This document shows positions 10,634 through 18,296 of a DNA stretch of 64,000 nt, in pieces (position 1 is the stretch's first letter; every line of letters starts with the position of its first letter). The position numbers and the translations under genes are program-made. Below the pieces are notes generated by a model. It searched no databases and was not told the DNA's origin. It saw nothing but the letters and a program-made list of their open reading frames with translations. The stretch is from Nitrobacter sp. NHB1 (GTDB lineage: Bacteria > Pseudomonadota > Alphaproteobacteria > Rhizobiales > Xanthobacteraceae), in NCBI RefSeq assembly GCF_036964665.1, contig NZ_JBAMDA010000001.1, positions 558,001-622,000 on the forward strand. The letters are read 5' to 3'.

Positions 10634-10939
10634 GTCAAGTTTCCCAGGATACGGTTGATCTTGCGTCTTTCACGACGGTGACCGGTCAGACAGATATAGC
10701 TGAGCGTCCGCGGTAGCCGCCATTCGACGAGCCAAGGATACATACCTGTTGCATGAATGATTTGCGGTAGCGCAATAGGATGCGTGAGACGCATACCAAA
10801 CCCATCGCGATTACGATGATGAGGCCTTCCGAAAAAGGCGCCCGAAGCAGATGCGACGGCCTTTTGACATAGGCGAGGGAAGCGCTCCGCCGGGGCTTTC
10901 TATTTTCTTAGCAAGCCACGCAAGCCCGCGAGGCTGAGA

Positions 10940-11065
10940 ATGATTTTCGTTCTGGCAATTGTGCTGTTCGCGGTCAACCAATGGGATCAGAATTATAACC
11001 ACGGGACATTGACCCGCGCCGGCTTTTCATTGGCAAGGACTCTCGACCAATCGTTCGGCATATAG
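10940..11065 (+). CDS. Possible 41-residue membrane peptide
   Basis: A short frame starting MIFVLAIVLFAVNQWDQNYN and ending LARTLDQSFGI. One hydrophobic helix occupies residues 1-12, followed by a polar tail. GCGAGG lies six bases upstream of the ATG, a fair ribosome binding site. The amphipathic, non-repetitive composition looks like a genuine small protein, but its length alone gives little statistical support and I cannot assign a function. Confidence 0.4.
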   Translation: MIFVLAIVLFAVNQWDQNYNHGTLTRAGFSLARTLDQSFGI

Positions 11066-11143
11066 AAGGGCTGCCGGACGGCATCCGGGCCGGCGACGTT
11101 TTCTATTCCGGCCTTAAGTGCGCCTCGATCGACCGTCGTGATG

Positions 11144-11584
11144 TCACGGTTTAAGCACCGTGTTCGTCGTTCTACCTTCGGGCATCTGGTCAATGACCAG
11201 GAGTTCGACCGGCTCCGCGCCTGTATTTTCGCCGTAGTGCCATCCATCGAGAATCTCAACGATGAAGTCGCCGGCCTTGTAATCGTAGCGTTGGCCAGTG
11301 TCGGCGGCATAGACAGCGAGATGTCCTGCCTGGACATATGCATAGCGCGGATAGGGATGCTTATGGACCGGCAGCGTGGCGCCCGGTGCGATGATGTAGC
11401 GCGACACTGAAACTGTGGTCCGTCCTGCTGGAAGGGTGATCGGCTGGCCTGAGGCGGTCTTGTTGGTCGAAGCAAGCGGACTGACGGTTACTGCCTTAGG
11501 AACCGCGTCTGCCAGAGCGTGGCCCGAAAACAAGCAGGCTATAACGAGGCCAAGGCATAGGGTGCGCTGATCGGAGTAAGACAT
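11144..11584 (-). CDS. Exported cupin-domain protein
   Basis: A 146-residue protein with an N-terminal signal peptide (CLGLVIACLFSGHALA) and a single cupin beta-barrel. The cupin metal-site region is visible: PGATLPVHKHPYPRYAYVQAGHL carries the paired histidines of motif 1, and DGWHYGENTG supplies the motif 2 histidine. It probably binds a metal ion in the periplasm; the substrate is unknown. The start at 11584 is supported by GAAGG five bases upstream and by the signal peptide; the open frame continues 50 codons further without family-like sequence. A second, cytoplasmic cupin lies about 600 bases away on the other strand. Confidence 0.8.
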   Translation of the reverse strand: MSYSDQRTLCLGLVIACLFSGHALADAVPKAVTVSPLASTNKTASGQPITLPAGRTTVSVSRYIIAPGATLPVHKHPYPRYAYVQAGHLAVYAADTGQRYDYKAGDFIVEILDGWHYGENTGAEPVELLVIDQMPEGRTTNTVLKP

Positions 11585-12178
11585 TGTTGCCTTCAATGTT
11601 GGTGAGTGCGCTCTTATTTGTTTTGCATTCCAGTCCCTAAAGCCGAGAACGCGCTTGCCGTATTCCCTGATCTCGTCCTTCGGGCCTACATAGCAGTAGA
11701 GGGTACTGGCGAGATTAAGCCCACCCTTTCGCATTGCGAAGTCTAATTCCGCTTTCGTACAGGGTCGTTTTCCAAAGGGGTTTCAAGAGAAGTAGGCTAT
11801 CGACCACATGCAGGTCCACGCTACGAGGGGCGAAAGTTGACGGCAGATCGAAAAGAGCATCGCAACGCAACGGCTTCACCGCCGCCCGGCTAACCACATG
11901 CCTGCATCGTGTAAATCCTCGAAGCTTTCGGTGGCAAATCGTAGCGATGTATTGTGATGGTCGCGAGATCAGCAAGCCGCTCACGTTCGACGTAGGCCGC
12001 AGCGCGGTTACCGCCCAGCCGATTCTTCTTGCCAACACTGCTCGGTTGCTCGGTTGCCCATATCCATGCCCGCTTCAAGGGGGAACGCTTCCGGCGCGTC
12101 CATCCGGCGTGCGTGCGGGTAGCCTCGAATTTTTGTGGTAAATTACATCCGGTCGATTGGCTTGTTGGGAGATTACAA
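11585..12178. other. Divergent intergenic region between two cupin genes
   Basis: About 590 bases with no supported gene. It must contain the promoters of the two divergent cupin genes; ribosome binding sites are visible at both ends (GAAGG before the left gene, GGGAG before the right gene). No clear operator palindrome was noticed. Confidence 0.4.
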
Positions 12179-12607
12179 ATGTCAGGATTCTCAGATGCGG
12201 TGAGAGTGATTGAGCCCGGCCAGACCTATGTCGGCAAGCAGGGCTTTACTTACGGAGCCGGCGTATCGAAGGAGACGGCCGGAGCAAAACAGGTCTGTTT
12301 GAATGTGCTGCCGATGCCTCCGGGTGCCAGGGCAAAGGTCCATTACCACAAGGGTATCGAGACGATCGCTTACCTTTTGGAAGGTGAATGCGCGGTCTAT
12401 TACGGCGACAAACTTGAGCATCGCGTCGCAGTCAAGGCCGAGGATCAGGTCTATATGCCGGCGGATGTCCCGCATGCTCCGTGCAATGAGAGCGGAGCGC
12501 CGTGCAAGTGGCTCGTCGTGCATTCATCAGGTAGCGATCAGGACGGCATCGTTCTGCTACCAGAACTTGATGCAATGTTGTCGCAGAGGTCGAGCGCGAC
12601 AGCCTGA
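12179..12607 (+). CDS. Cupin-domain protein (cytoplasmic)
   Basis: A 142-residue single-domain cupin without signal peptide. Motif 1 reads PGARAKVHYHKGIETIAYLLEGE (His-x-His, Glu) and motif 2 reads MPADVPHAPCNESGAPC, together giving a likely mononuclear metal site. Many such proteins are small dioxygenases, isomerases or sensors, so no substrate can be named. The start ATG at 12179 follows GGGAG by seven bases; upstream in-frame sequence is not family-like. The neighbouring gene at 12874 is the oxidase subunit IV-like paralog. Confidence 0.8.
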   Translation: MSGFSDAVRVIEPGQTYVGKQGFTYGAGVSKETAGAKQVCLNVLPMPPGARAKVHYHKGIETIAYLLEGECAVYYGDKLEHRVAVKAEDQVYMPADVPHAPCNESGAPCKWLVVHSSGSDQDGIVLLPELDAMLSQRSSATA

Positions 12608-12873
12608 CGAGCAATAAATTCGTGCTTCTGCGGTTGGCCAGAGCCGCCCGTGACGGATGAGCAGAGCACGGCCGCTGTGCTTGGTGAGTCAGACGTCAAC
12701 TTGTTTCGCTATTGCGAAGCAATCGATCAAACGGCCATGCTGGTCTCGGCCAACTGATCGATGCCGCTCTATTATCCGATGCATCACATGATCGTGACGC
12801 GCCGAAGGATCGACAGAAATGGAGACTGCGCTAATTTGTCACGGTAGATCAACCATGCCTTGGGAGGATTGAC

Positions 12874-13026
12874 ATGTCGGACCATAGCGAAATGGTATTC
12901 ACGACGGCGGATGGAATGGATTATCCGGCGCACGAGCGGCAGTTTAAGACTTTCGTCAAGATAGGGATGACCGCCACAGCGACCATAGCCACCATTGTCG
13001 TGCTGATGGCGATTTTCATCGGCTGA
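12874..13026 (+). CDS. aa3-type cytochrome c oxidase subunit IV-like small membrane protein (copy 2)
   Basis: A 50-residue paralog of the protein at 10481-10633: it starts MSDHSEMVFTTADG and has MDYPAHERQFKTFVKIG followed by one membrane helix ending LMAIFIG. About half of the residues are identical to copy 1, including the DYPxHE motif and the MAIF end. GGGAGGATT upstream is a good ribosome binding site. No other oxidase subunit gene is adjacent. The two copies face opposite strands about 2.2 kb apart, which suggests an old duplication with rearrangement. Confidence 0.82.
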   Translation: MSDHSEMVFTTADGMDYPAHERQFKTFVKIGMTATATIATIVVLMAIFIG

Positions 13027-13292
13027 TTGTCCGGTCGTCATTCCGGCCGGCCCTGATTTCAGTTTGCTGGCAATGTGGCGCAGTGCTTTGGTCGTGCGCG
13101 TGATCCGTGGCTTTCCACCTGCCGTCACGGGTTGCGCGCATGACCTGAGCCGGGGGAGTGAGAATGAGTTTTTACTTGCTCGCGGCGAGCGCTTCTACTT
13201 CGGCCAATCGATTAGCACAGGTCCTTCATTTTATAGAGCCTGGTATCATCGAGTAATCGCGTAAAGTATGGCCGCTTCGATACCTACACGGG

Positions 13293-13454
13293 ATGAACAG
13301 CACCCCGGGCTTGAATAATGAAAATCAACGCGAGCTAAAGGAAGAGCGTGGCTTCAAGCGCATGCCATGGCGTGAACGAAAGATCGTTCAACGGGCCGGA
13401 TGGGTTGCGGCGCTAGTGATCATGTTCGCCAACATCGTCGCTGCGATGCGTTGA
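13293..13454 (+). CDS. Possible 53-residue single-helix membrane protein
   Basis: Starts MNSTPGLNNENQRELKEERG, then a basic stretch (RMPWRERKIVQRAG), then one hydrophobic helix (WVAALVIMFANIVAAMR) running to the C-terminus. The charged N-terminal half and C-terminal anchor are coherent for a tail-anchored small protein. The ribosome binding site is poor (ACACGGG). The function is unknown; the neighbourhood contains other one-helix proteins. Confidence 0.5.
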   Translation: MNSTPGLNNENQRELKEERGFKRMPWRERKIVQRAGWVAALVIMFANIVAAMR

Positions 13455-13484
13455 GGCAACAAAAAAGGCGTGGTTGGCTCCCTT

Positions 13485-13730
13485 TTATCTAAATCTCATC
13501 GTCGGGGCTTTCGTCTCAATCTCTTCATCGACAAGTTTTTTTAGCTGATTGAGCGCCGTTTCTTCGTAAGACAAATCCAGCAATTTCTTGATCGCTGGCA
13601 CAGCAGCCACGAAGTTCGTTGGGAATAGGCAGACCAAATCGTCGTGCGTGTCGGCCTCAAAGTCCGCAGTATATATCCGTTTTTTACCGCGGTATTGGAC
13701 GGTGCCGGTGATTTTGTCTTCGTTGCTCAT
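13485..13730 (-). CDS. Hypothetical protein, 81 residues
   Basis: Starts MSNEDKITGTVQYRGKKRIY with AAAGGTG five bases upstream, which decides the start over an in-frame codon 11 positions earlier. The sequence is soluble and acidic, with a beta-rich N-terminal half and a helical C-terminal half (IKKLLDLSYEETALNQLKKLVDEEIE). I do not recognise the family. It is convergent with the small membrane protein gene at 13293. Confidence 0.6.
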   Translation of the reverse strand: MSNEDKITGTVQYRGKKRIYTADFEADTHDDLVCLFPTNFVAAVPAIKKLLDLSYEETALNQLKKLVDEEIETKAPTMRFR

Positions 13731-14233
13731 GGTCGCACCTTTCGTTTCATTGTCCCGGATCAATGATAACCTCCGGCGCTTGGCGATCTCAAGGGCGAGA
13801 CTATCCCAAATGGAGGGCCTTCAACCGCTCTACGACGGTCTCGCGATTCGCCGTCCGCTCAATCTGCTCCGGCATTTCCCACAGCCATTCGAATATTCCC
13901 AGAAGCGGAGGAAGGCAAGCGTGTCGTGATCTGCATGCGTGCCGCGAACTATTGGGGCTTCGAGTCGGCTATCGCTTCGGCATATCGTTTTTAGATCCGG
14001 TGACGACGAGGGGAGGGCGCATGACAAAGGGCCAATGCGCGAGAGGATTTTAAAGATCGCGCGAGAGGCTTTAGCGTGACCCAATGGTTCACGATCGGAG
14101 AACAAGCGCGAGTTGACGGCTGAACACGACGTGAGGCGTTGGCCGTTGCGCAAGCGTTTTTTGCGTCGAGCGCGGGGCGTGTACATAGGAACAATTGTCT
14201 CGCAGTGGGCTGTATCCAACATCTTCGTCCGAT
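13731..14233. other. Intergenic stretch without recognisable gene
   Basis: About 500 bases. Frames on both strands lack family motifs and ribosome binding sites. The right end directly abuts the stop of the EAL-domain gene. Confidence 0.4.
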
Positions 14234-15445
14234 TCACTCAGGCAGTGTTATCGGACGAGTTAGCGCGGTGTGGGCGAACTGGCGCGCTGTCATCGCCTTG
14301 CTGAACAGGAAGCCCTGAGCGACTTCGAAACCCAGCTGTCGCGCGGTGACGAAGTCGGCGCGGCTCTCGATGCCTTCGGCGACCGTCCGAACACCGTGTT
14401 CGTTCGCGAAATCGACGATGCCGCGGCAGACGCTCTGTTTCAGGCGGTCATTGCCAAAGCCGGTGATGAACTGGCGGTCGACCTTGAACTCAATGAACGG
14501 AACGGTCGCAAGTGCGGCTAGCGCAGGCCAGTCGGCGCCGATATCCTCAATTGACACCGCGATGTTGTGAGAGCGGATGCGCTCGGCAATATCAATGACG
14601 CGCTCAAGGTTGGCAAGCACCTCGGTGTATTTCAGTTCAACGACCAGACCGCCGAAGGCCGGGTGCGTTGGCATCTTGCTGCACAGAGATGTGAAGGCTG
14701 ACTCGTCGAACAGGGATGATACGGGAAGGTTGATCGACAGATTCACCGGGCCATTGTGCTCGATGAAATAGTGCCAGTCATCGAGCGCCTGTCCGATTAC
14801 GAAATCCGAGAGACTACGGAAAGCTGTGTCGTTATTATCAGGGAGGAAGCCGGTCGGTAACACCACGCCCCAAGCTGGATGACGCATACGGATCAGCGCC
14901 TCCGCACCACGTGGGACAAGGGTGCAGATGTCGATCTTGGGCTGGTACCACAATTCGAGCCATCCGGCGCTGAGCGCCTCGGCCACATCCACCACAGGGC
15001 TCGGCGGGGCCTCGGCCGGGATCAGCGCAGCGATGGTTCTGTGCAACATGTCGGCAGTGAACAACGCTGGCAGCGCGGGCAGGGTTTCAATGCCGAGATC
15101 GCGCGCTCGTTCCTGGATGGCGAAAGCGAGTATCGACCTCGGCACTGCGATCGGCAGCACCTTGCCCTCGAATTGAATCGTGGCGAGCGTTTGTAGAATC
15201 TTGTCGATTTCGATATCGTCGGCCGACGCCCCGAGCACAACGAGACTAAACGTCTGCGCCTTCAGCAGAGTGTGCATCTCGGATATGTCGGTGCATTCGA
15301 CAGTGATAAACCCGATGTCCTCCAGCACATCGATGAGGAAGGTGCGGTTGCGCGGTTTGCTGTCGACGACGCATACCCGCGGCCTCAAGCTGAGTCGGCC
15401 GGAAGCCGCCGATCGAACGGAAGTATCTTTGTCAGCCGGTGTCAT
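14234..15445 (-). CDS. EAL-domain protein with N-terminal pseudo-receiver domain
   Basis: A 403-residue two-domain signalling protein. Residues ~20-140 resemble a response-regulator receiver (VCVVDSKPRNRTFLIDVLEDIGF), but the phosphoacceptor position reads LVVLGAS, so the aspartate is missing. Residues ~155-400 form a c-di-GMP phosphodiesterase-type EAL domain with EALIR, SINLP, VVELKYTE, FKVDRQF and AEGIES. The usual DDFGTG loop is degraded to EDIGAD, and the family tyrosine-rich motifs are altered, so catalysis may be weak or lost and the protein may act as a c-di-GMP binder. The start lies inside a tandem 26-bp duplication (15420-15471): the annotated ATG lacks its own ribosome binding site and overlaps the stop of a nine-codon leader frame. 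Confidence 0.88.
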   Translation of the reverse strand: MTPADKDTSVRSAASGRLSLRPRVCVVDSKPRNRTFLIDVLEDIGFITVECTDISEMHTLLKAQTFSLVVLGASADDIEIDKILQTLATIQFEGKVLPIAVPRSILAFAIQERARDLGIETLPALPALFTADMLHRTIAALIPAEAPPSPVVDVAEALSAGWLELWYQPKIDICTLVPRGAEALIRMRHPAWGVVLPTGFLPDNNDTAFRSLSDFVIGQALDDWHYFIEHNGPVNLSINLPVSSLFDESAFTSLCSKMPTHPAFGGLVVELKYTEVLANLERVIDIAERIRSHNIAVSIEDIGADWPALAALATVPFIEFKVDRQFITGFGNDRLKQSVCRGIVDFANEHGVRTVAEGIESRADFVTARQLGFEVAQGFLFSKAMTARQFAHTALTRPITLPE

Positions 15446-15471
15446 GAAGTATCTTTGTCAGCCGGTGTCAT
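15420..15471. repeat. Tandem 26-bp duplication at the start of the EAL gene
   Basis: Two exact copies of a 26-bp unit (15420-15445 and 15446-15471), each containing GTCAGCCGGTGTCAT, the reverse complement of the gene's first codons. The outer copy has AGGA upstream of its ATG but runs into a stop after nine codons. The inner ATG overlaps that stop as ATGA. Confidence 0.97.
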
Positions 15472-15672
15472 AATGTCCTGCTCTCGCGCCGGGCTTAAGG
15501 TGTCATGCCAGCGGAGACGGCAATATGGGGCTGAGATAATGTTCAACAGGAACGACGACGTAAGGTTAAGCCGGCCAATGCGATTCAAATTATTCGGATC
15601 GGACGCCATCTTGCACTCTCCGCACCACCCACGTCGCGATGCCTGCGTCAGCAGGTCGGAGTAGGGGCTCAC

Positions 15673-15963
15673 GCGATACCTCGATGACGGCCGCATCGAG
15701 ATCGACAGCAACATCGTCGAACGCTCAATCCGGCCGATTGCGCTCAACCGCAAGAACGCGTTGTTCGCCGGCTCCGACAGCGGCGGCGAGCACTGGGCCG
15801 TCATCGCCTCGCTGATCGAGACCTGCAAGCTTTGCAGCATCGAACCGCATAACTATCTGGCCGACGTCATCACTAGGATCGTCAACGGCCATCCCAACAG
15901 CCAGATCGACGACCTGCTGCCTTGGGCCTATACCGCTGCGCTGGATACCAGGGAAGTGACCTG
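15673..15963 (+). mobile_element. IS66-family transposase C-terminal remnant
   Basis: The C-terminal ~95 residues of an IS66 TnpC: DDGRIEIDSNIVERSIRPIA, then KNALFAGSDSGGEHW, ASLIETCK, RIVNGHPNSQIDDLLPWAY and the stop. The normal NNTVERS motif here reads SNIVERS. The 5' part of the gene and any terminal repeats are gone. It has the same orientation as the remnant at 5.4 kb but differs clearly in sequence, so the two come from different IS66 elements. Confidence 0.9.
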
Positions 15964-16295
15964 AAAACACCGCTTATATCGCTCATGTCGAAGCAGAACT
16001 CCGTTCCAAATGGAGATCATGTCGTGACTGCCCGAGAGCGGAATCGGTGGAAACCTCACGCGGCGTGCGTTCCGTTTGCGGAACGTCCTTCGCAGCCGGA
16101 AGTCGCCACCCCGTTGCGCGTCCTTAACGATCTCGTCGCGCAAAGCCATGGGAACGCTGCCTGCGAAAACAGTTGCAGCATGTGATATCGAATGATCTCG
16201 TTATGGATTCCGACCCTTGGATCGTCAAGCTGGCGCAGCACGCCGCCGTAAATGCAAAGGACAGAAGGCTCTCCCATTTCCAGTGCTTCGCGATT

Positions 16296-16445
16296 TCATT
16301 GCGCGTATTCGAAGATCGCGAATACAGCGATGATAGCAAGCAACAGTAATGCGCCGTAAATGAAACTATTTCTACCGCGCCTGATGCTGTCACCCTCTCC
16401 CTTGAATTCTTGCAAAGAACTGCGCCATTTCCAAAAGTCATTCAT
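16296..16445 (-). CDS. 49-residue single-helix membrane protein
   Basis: Starts MNDFWKWRSSLQEFKGEGDS, continues with a basic segment (IRRGRN) and then one strongly hydrophobic helix (FIYGALLLLAIIAVFAIFEY) at the C-terminal end. A textbook GGAGG lies eight bases before the ATG, which strongly favours translation. The arrangement (charged N-terminus, C-terminal anchor) resembles the possible protein at 13293. The function is unknown. Confidence 0.62.
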   Translation of the reverse strand: MNDFWKWRSSLQEFKGEGDSIRRGRNSFIYGALLLLAIIAVFAIFEYAQ

Positions 16446-16770
16446 TGTTCAAGCCTCCGTCGTCTCAAAGGTCGTCGTTTCGAGCCATTGGCGGCGCTGG
16501 TGTATCCCACACCTACCCCCCACCGCTGGCAAGCTCCTATTTGATTTGACTAGGCTTTTTGGCCTCAGGCCATTACCCGGCGGTCCGTGCAAGCCCGCGG
16601 TTTAACCTAAACCCTCAATGTTAATTCATACGCCTATCCGCGTCTAGCTGGACAGGTCGTGGTTGCCGGTCATAGGTAGCCGCTATCATGACCAGCGGTT
16701 CCATGCCGGACATTTCAGAGCAGGGCTTTAGTTGCTGCGTTCCCGCACTCCAGCATTTCCCGGAGATACG

Positions 16771-17421
16771 ATGATCCGACTGCTTCTTGCATCGGCGATG
16801 CTTTGCATTGTCGTTACACCTTCGTCTGCCAAATCTTCTTCTAAAAAAATGCAGATTGCCACGGGCTGCGATGTGATGCGTCCCTGCTATGGCAACGGGA
16901 GGCCGCTGTATGACTCGGCGGAGCCCGCCCGCGCCCGTTCCCGTCATTCCGCGGTCAGACACCGGGCAGGTTACAAATCGCACAGGCGAATCCCGAAAGG
17001 GCTTGCACGGGTCATGGCCGAAGGCGCGGGGCGGGCGGCCGGTGTGGTTCGCTCGGCCTCCGGCGCCACGGCGCATGTTGCCAGCCACGCCACCGGTGCT
17101 TTCCAGTGCCTTGTTTCGGCCCTTGACCGGCAGGGTTATCGGATCCGCTTTATGGGCGGATGGCGCGCGCATGGCAGCGTGCGTGCCTCGCTGCATCCGG
17201 CTGGGCTGGCGCTCGATATCAACCAGTACGGGCGTAACGTCACGCGCCCACGGATGCCTCACAACGAGATCGCGCTGGCGAACTCCTGCGGGTTGATTTC
17301 CGGCGCGCAATGGGCAAACGCCGACAGCGGACATTTCCAGCTTGGCGGCTGGAGCGGACGAGGACGGCATGACGCGAGGCGTCACCATCATCGTCATAAC
17401 CACTATGCCAACGCGCGATGA
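16771..17421 (+). CDS. Exported M15-type peptidase-like protein (VanY/DD-carboxypeptidase fold)
   Basis: A 216-residue protein with a signal peptide at 1-20 and a C-terminal M15-like zinc peptidase domain. The three zinc ligands of the family are present in order: H142 and D149 in SLHPAGLALDI, and H188 in DSGHFQL. M15 enzymes of this type trim peptidoglycan stem peptides in the periplasm; the exact bond is not deducible. The middle of the protein is basic and Ala-rich, and the C-terminus is a His/Arg-rich tail (RHDARRHHHRHNHY), which could bind metal. The start at 16771 has CGGAG five bases upstream and begins the signal peptide. Confidence 0.8.
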   Translation: MIRLLLASAMLCIVVTPSSAKSSSKKMQIATGCDVMRPCYGNGRPLYDSAEPARARSRHSAVRHRAGYKSHRRIPKGLARVMAEGAGRAAGVVRSASGATAHVASHATGAFQCLVSALDRQGYRIRFMGGWRAHGSVRASLHPAGLALDINQYGRNVTRPRMPHNEIALANSCGLISGAQWANADSGHFQLGGWSGRGRHDARRHHHRHNHYANAR

Positions 17422-17467
17422 TGTCCATCCGCGGATGCATTCGGTCGCATCTGCCGCCGTCGCAGCG

Positions 17468-17498
17468 AAAAGGCGCGGCGAGGTTGCCCCGCCGCGCC
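17468..17498 (-). terminator. Strong intrinsic terminator on the minus strand
   Basis: The plus strand reads GGCGCGGCG (17472-17480), a nine-base loop and CGCCGCGCC (17490-17498). On the minus strand the stem is followed by TTTTCGC. No annotated protein gene ends here, which points to a short transcript between this site and about 17640. Confidence 0.8.
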
Positions 17499-17620
17499 CC
17501 CAGTGTTGTCTCGCTGGTCCCGGGCGCTGAGCCGCCCATCGCCAGGCTCAAAAGCCTAGCGGGCGATCCCAGCGAGGTGACAGCGCTCGTTATAAGACAC
17601 TGAATCACCTCCTTTCGTTT
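17468..17620 (-). ncRNA. Candidate small RNA or leader-peptide transcript
   Basis: Read on the minus strand, AAAGGAGGTGATTCA (complement of 17601-17615) is an almost perfect anti-16S Shine-Dalgarno sequence, seven bases before a GTG that opens a 14-codon frame (MSYNERCHLAGIAR, 17556-17600). Inside that frame TCACCTCGC can pair with the Shine-Dalgarno sequence and close it. Next come a 6-bp hairpin (TGAGCC/GGCTCA, 17528-17550) and the GC-rich terminator at 17468-17498. No larger gene follows. The unit could be a small RNA, a regulated leader peptide or both; I cannot match it to a known family. The promoter was not identified. Confidence 0.45.
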
Positions 17621-17751
17621 GATGGAAACCGGAACATAATAGGCGCAAAATCGCCGCATGTTAAGGGAGCTGGCTCATCCTTTCCGGGCGCGACCGTCGC
17701 GCTGCGGGACGGTTGAGGGCACCGGCGCGACGTGATAGGTGATCGGCGAGC

Positions 17752-17825
17752 GCGGGTGTAGCTCAATGGTAGAGCAGCAGCCTTCCAAGCTGAATACGAG
17801 GGTTCGATTCCCTTCACCCGCTCCA
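17752..17825 (+). tRNA. tRNA-Gly (anticodon TCC)
   Basis: A 74-base tRNA including encoded CCA. The acceptor GCGGGTG pairs with CACCCGC, the D arm is GCTCAATGGTAGAGC, the anticodon loop CTTCCAA carries TCC, and the T arm is GAGGGTTCGATTCCCTT. The apparent protein frame on the opposite strand (beginning MERVKGIEPSYSAWK) is the familiar antisense-tRNA artefact. Confidence 0.97.
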
Positions 17826-18296
17826 AAATTATCTCGCGCTATCAAAAGCTTAAATCGATTTGCCAGTTTTTATCGTGTGCCACAATGCATTTCCGTGACG
17901 AGATTCAAAAAATCCTTATTTGACCGGCATTTCCAAACATTCCGGCGACCGATACCAACCATTCCCAAATGCTCCATGTCACACGTACGGCACATGATTT
18001 GATGTCAGACGTTCGCGCCGTTGTTCACTCAATGAAGAGTCGTTCGATGGCGTCGACTGCAAGCGAGCCGCTCAAGAGATCTTTGGACGACCGCCGGCCC
18101 TAATGACCCCAACGCCGGCGACCGATACCTGGACAAGATTGCGGGTTCAGGCGGGACCTCCCCGCAGGCCACAGGCGCGACAAGGCATTCGAAGGTGCTG
18201 TCAGAGCTGGTCCGGAGAATTTGGCCGTCCTTCCTGCTCTTGAGGCTCAAGAAGAACACCTCGCAAAGTTCGTACATTCCTACGGTCGATGAAAGT
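17826..18296. other. Intergenic stretch between tRNA-Gly and the TonB receptor gene
   Basis: About 470 bases without a supported gene. No clear terminator for the TonB receptor operon was recognised. One segment (18095-18110) slightly resembles sequence downstream of the IS110 transposase at 62.5 kb, but the match is too short to call. Confidence 0.4.

Noticed and set aside
17605-17826. Minus-strand frame beginning MERVKGIEPSYSAWK
   Set aside because: It is the well-known spurious frame antisense to a tRNA-Gly gene, not a protein.
18095-18115. Possible IS110 end remnant near the TonB receptor gene
   Set aside because: Only about a dozen bases (TGACCCCA..GCCGGCG) resemble the sequence after the intact IS110 transposase, too little to claim an element.
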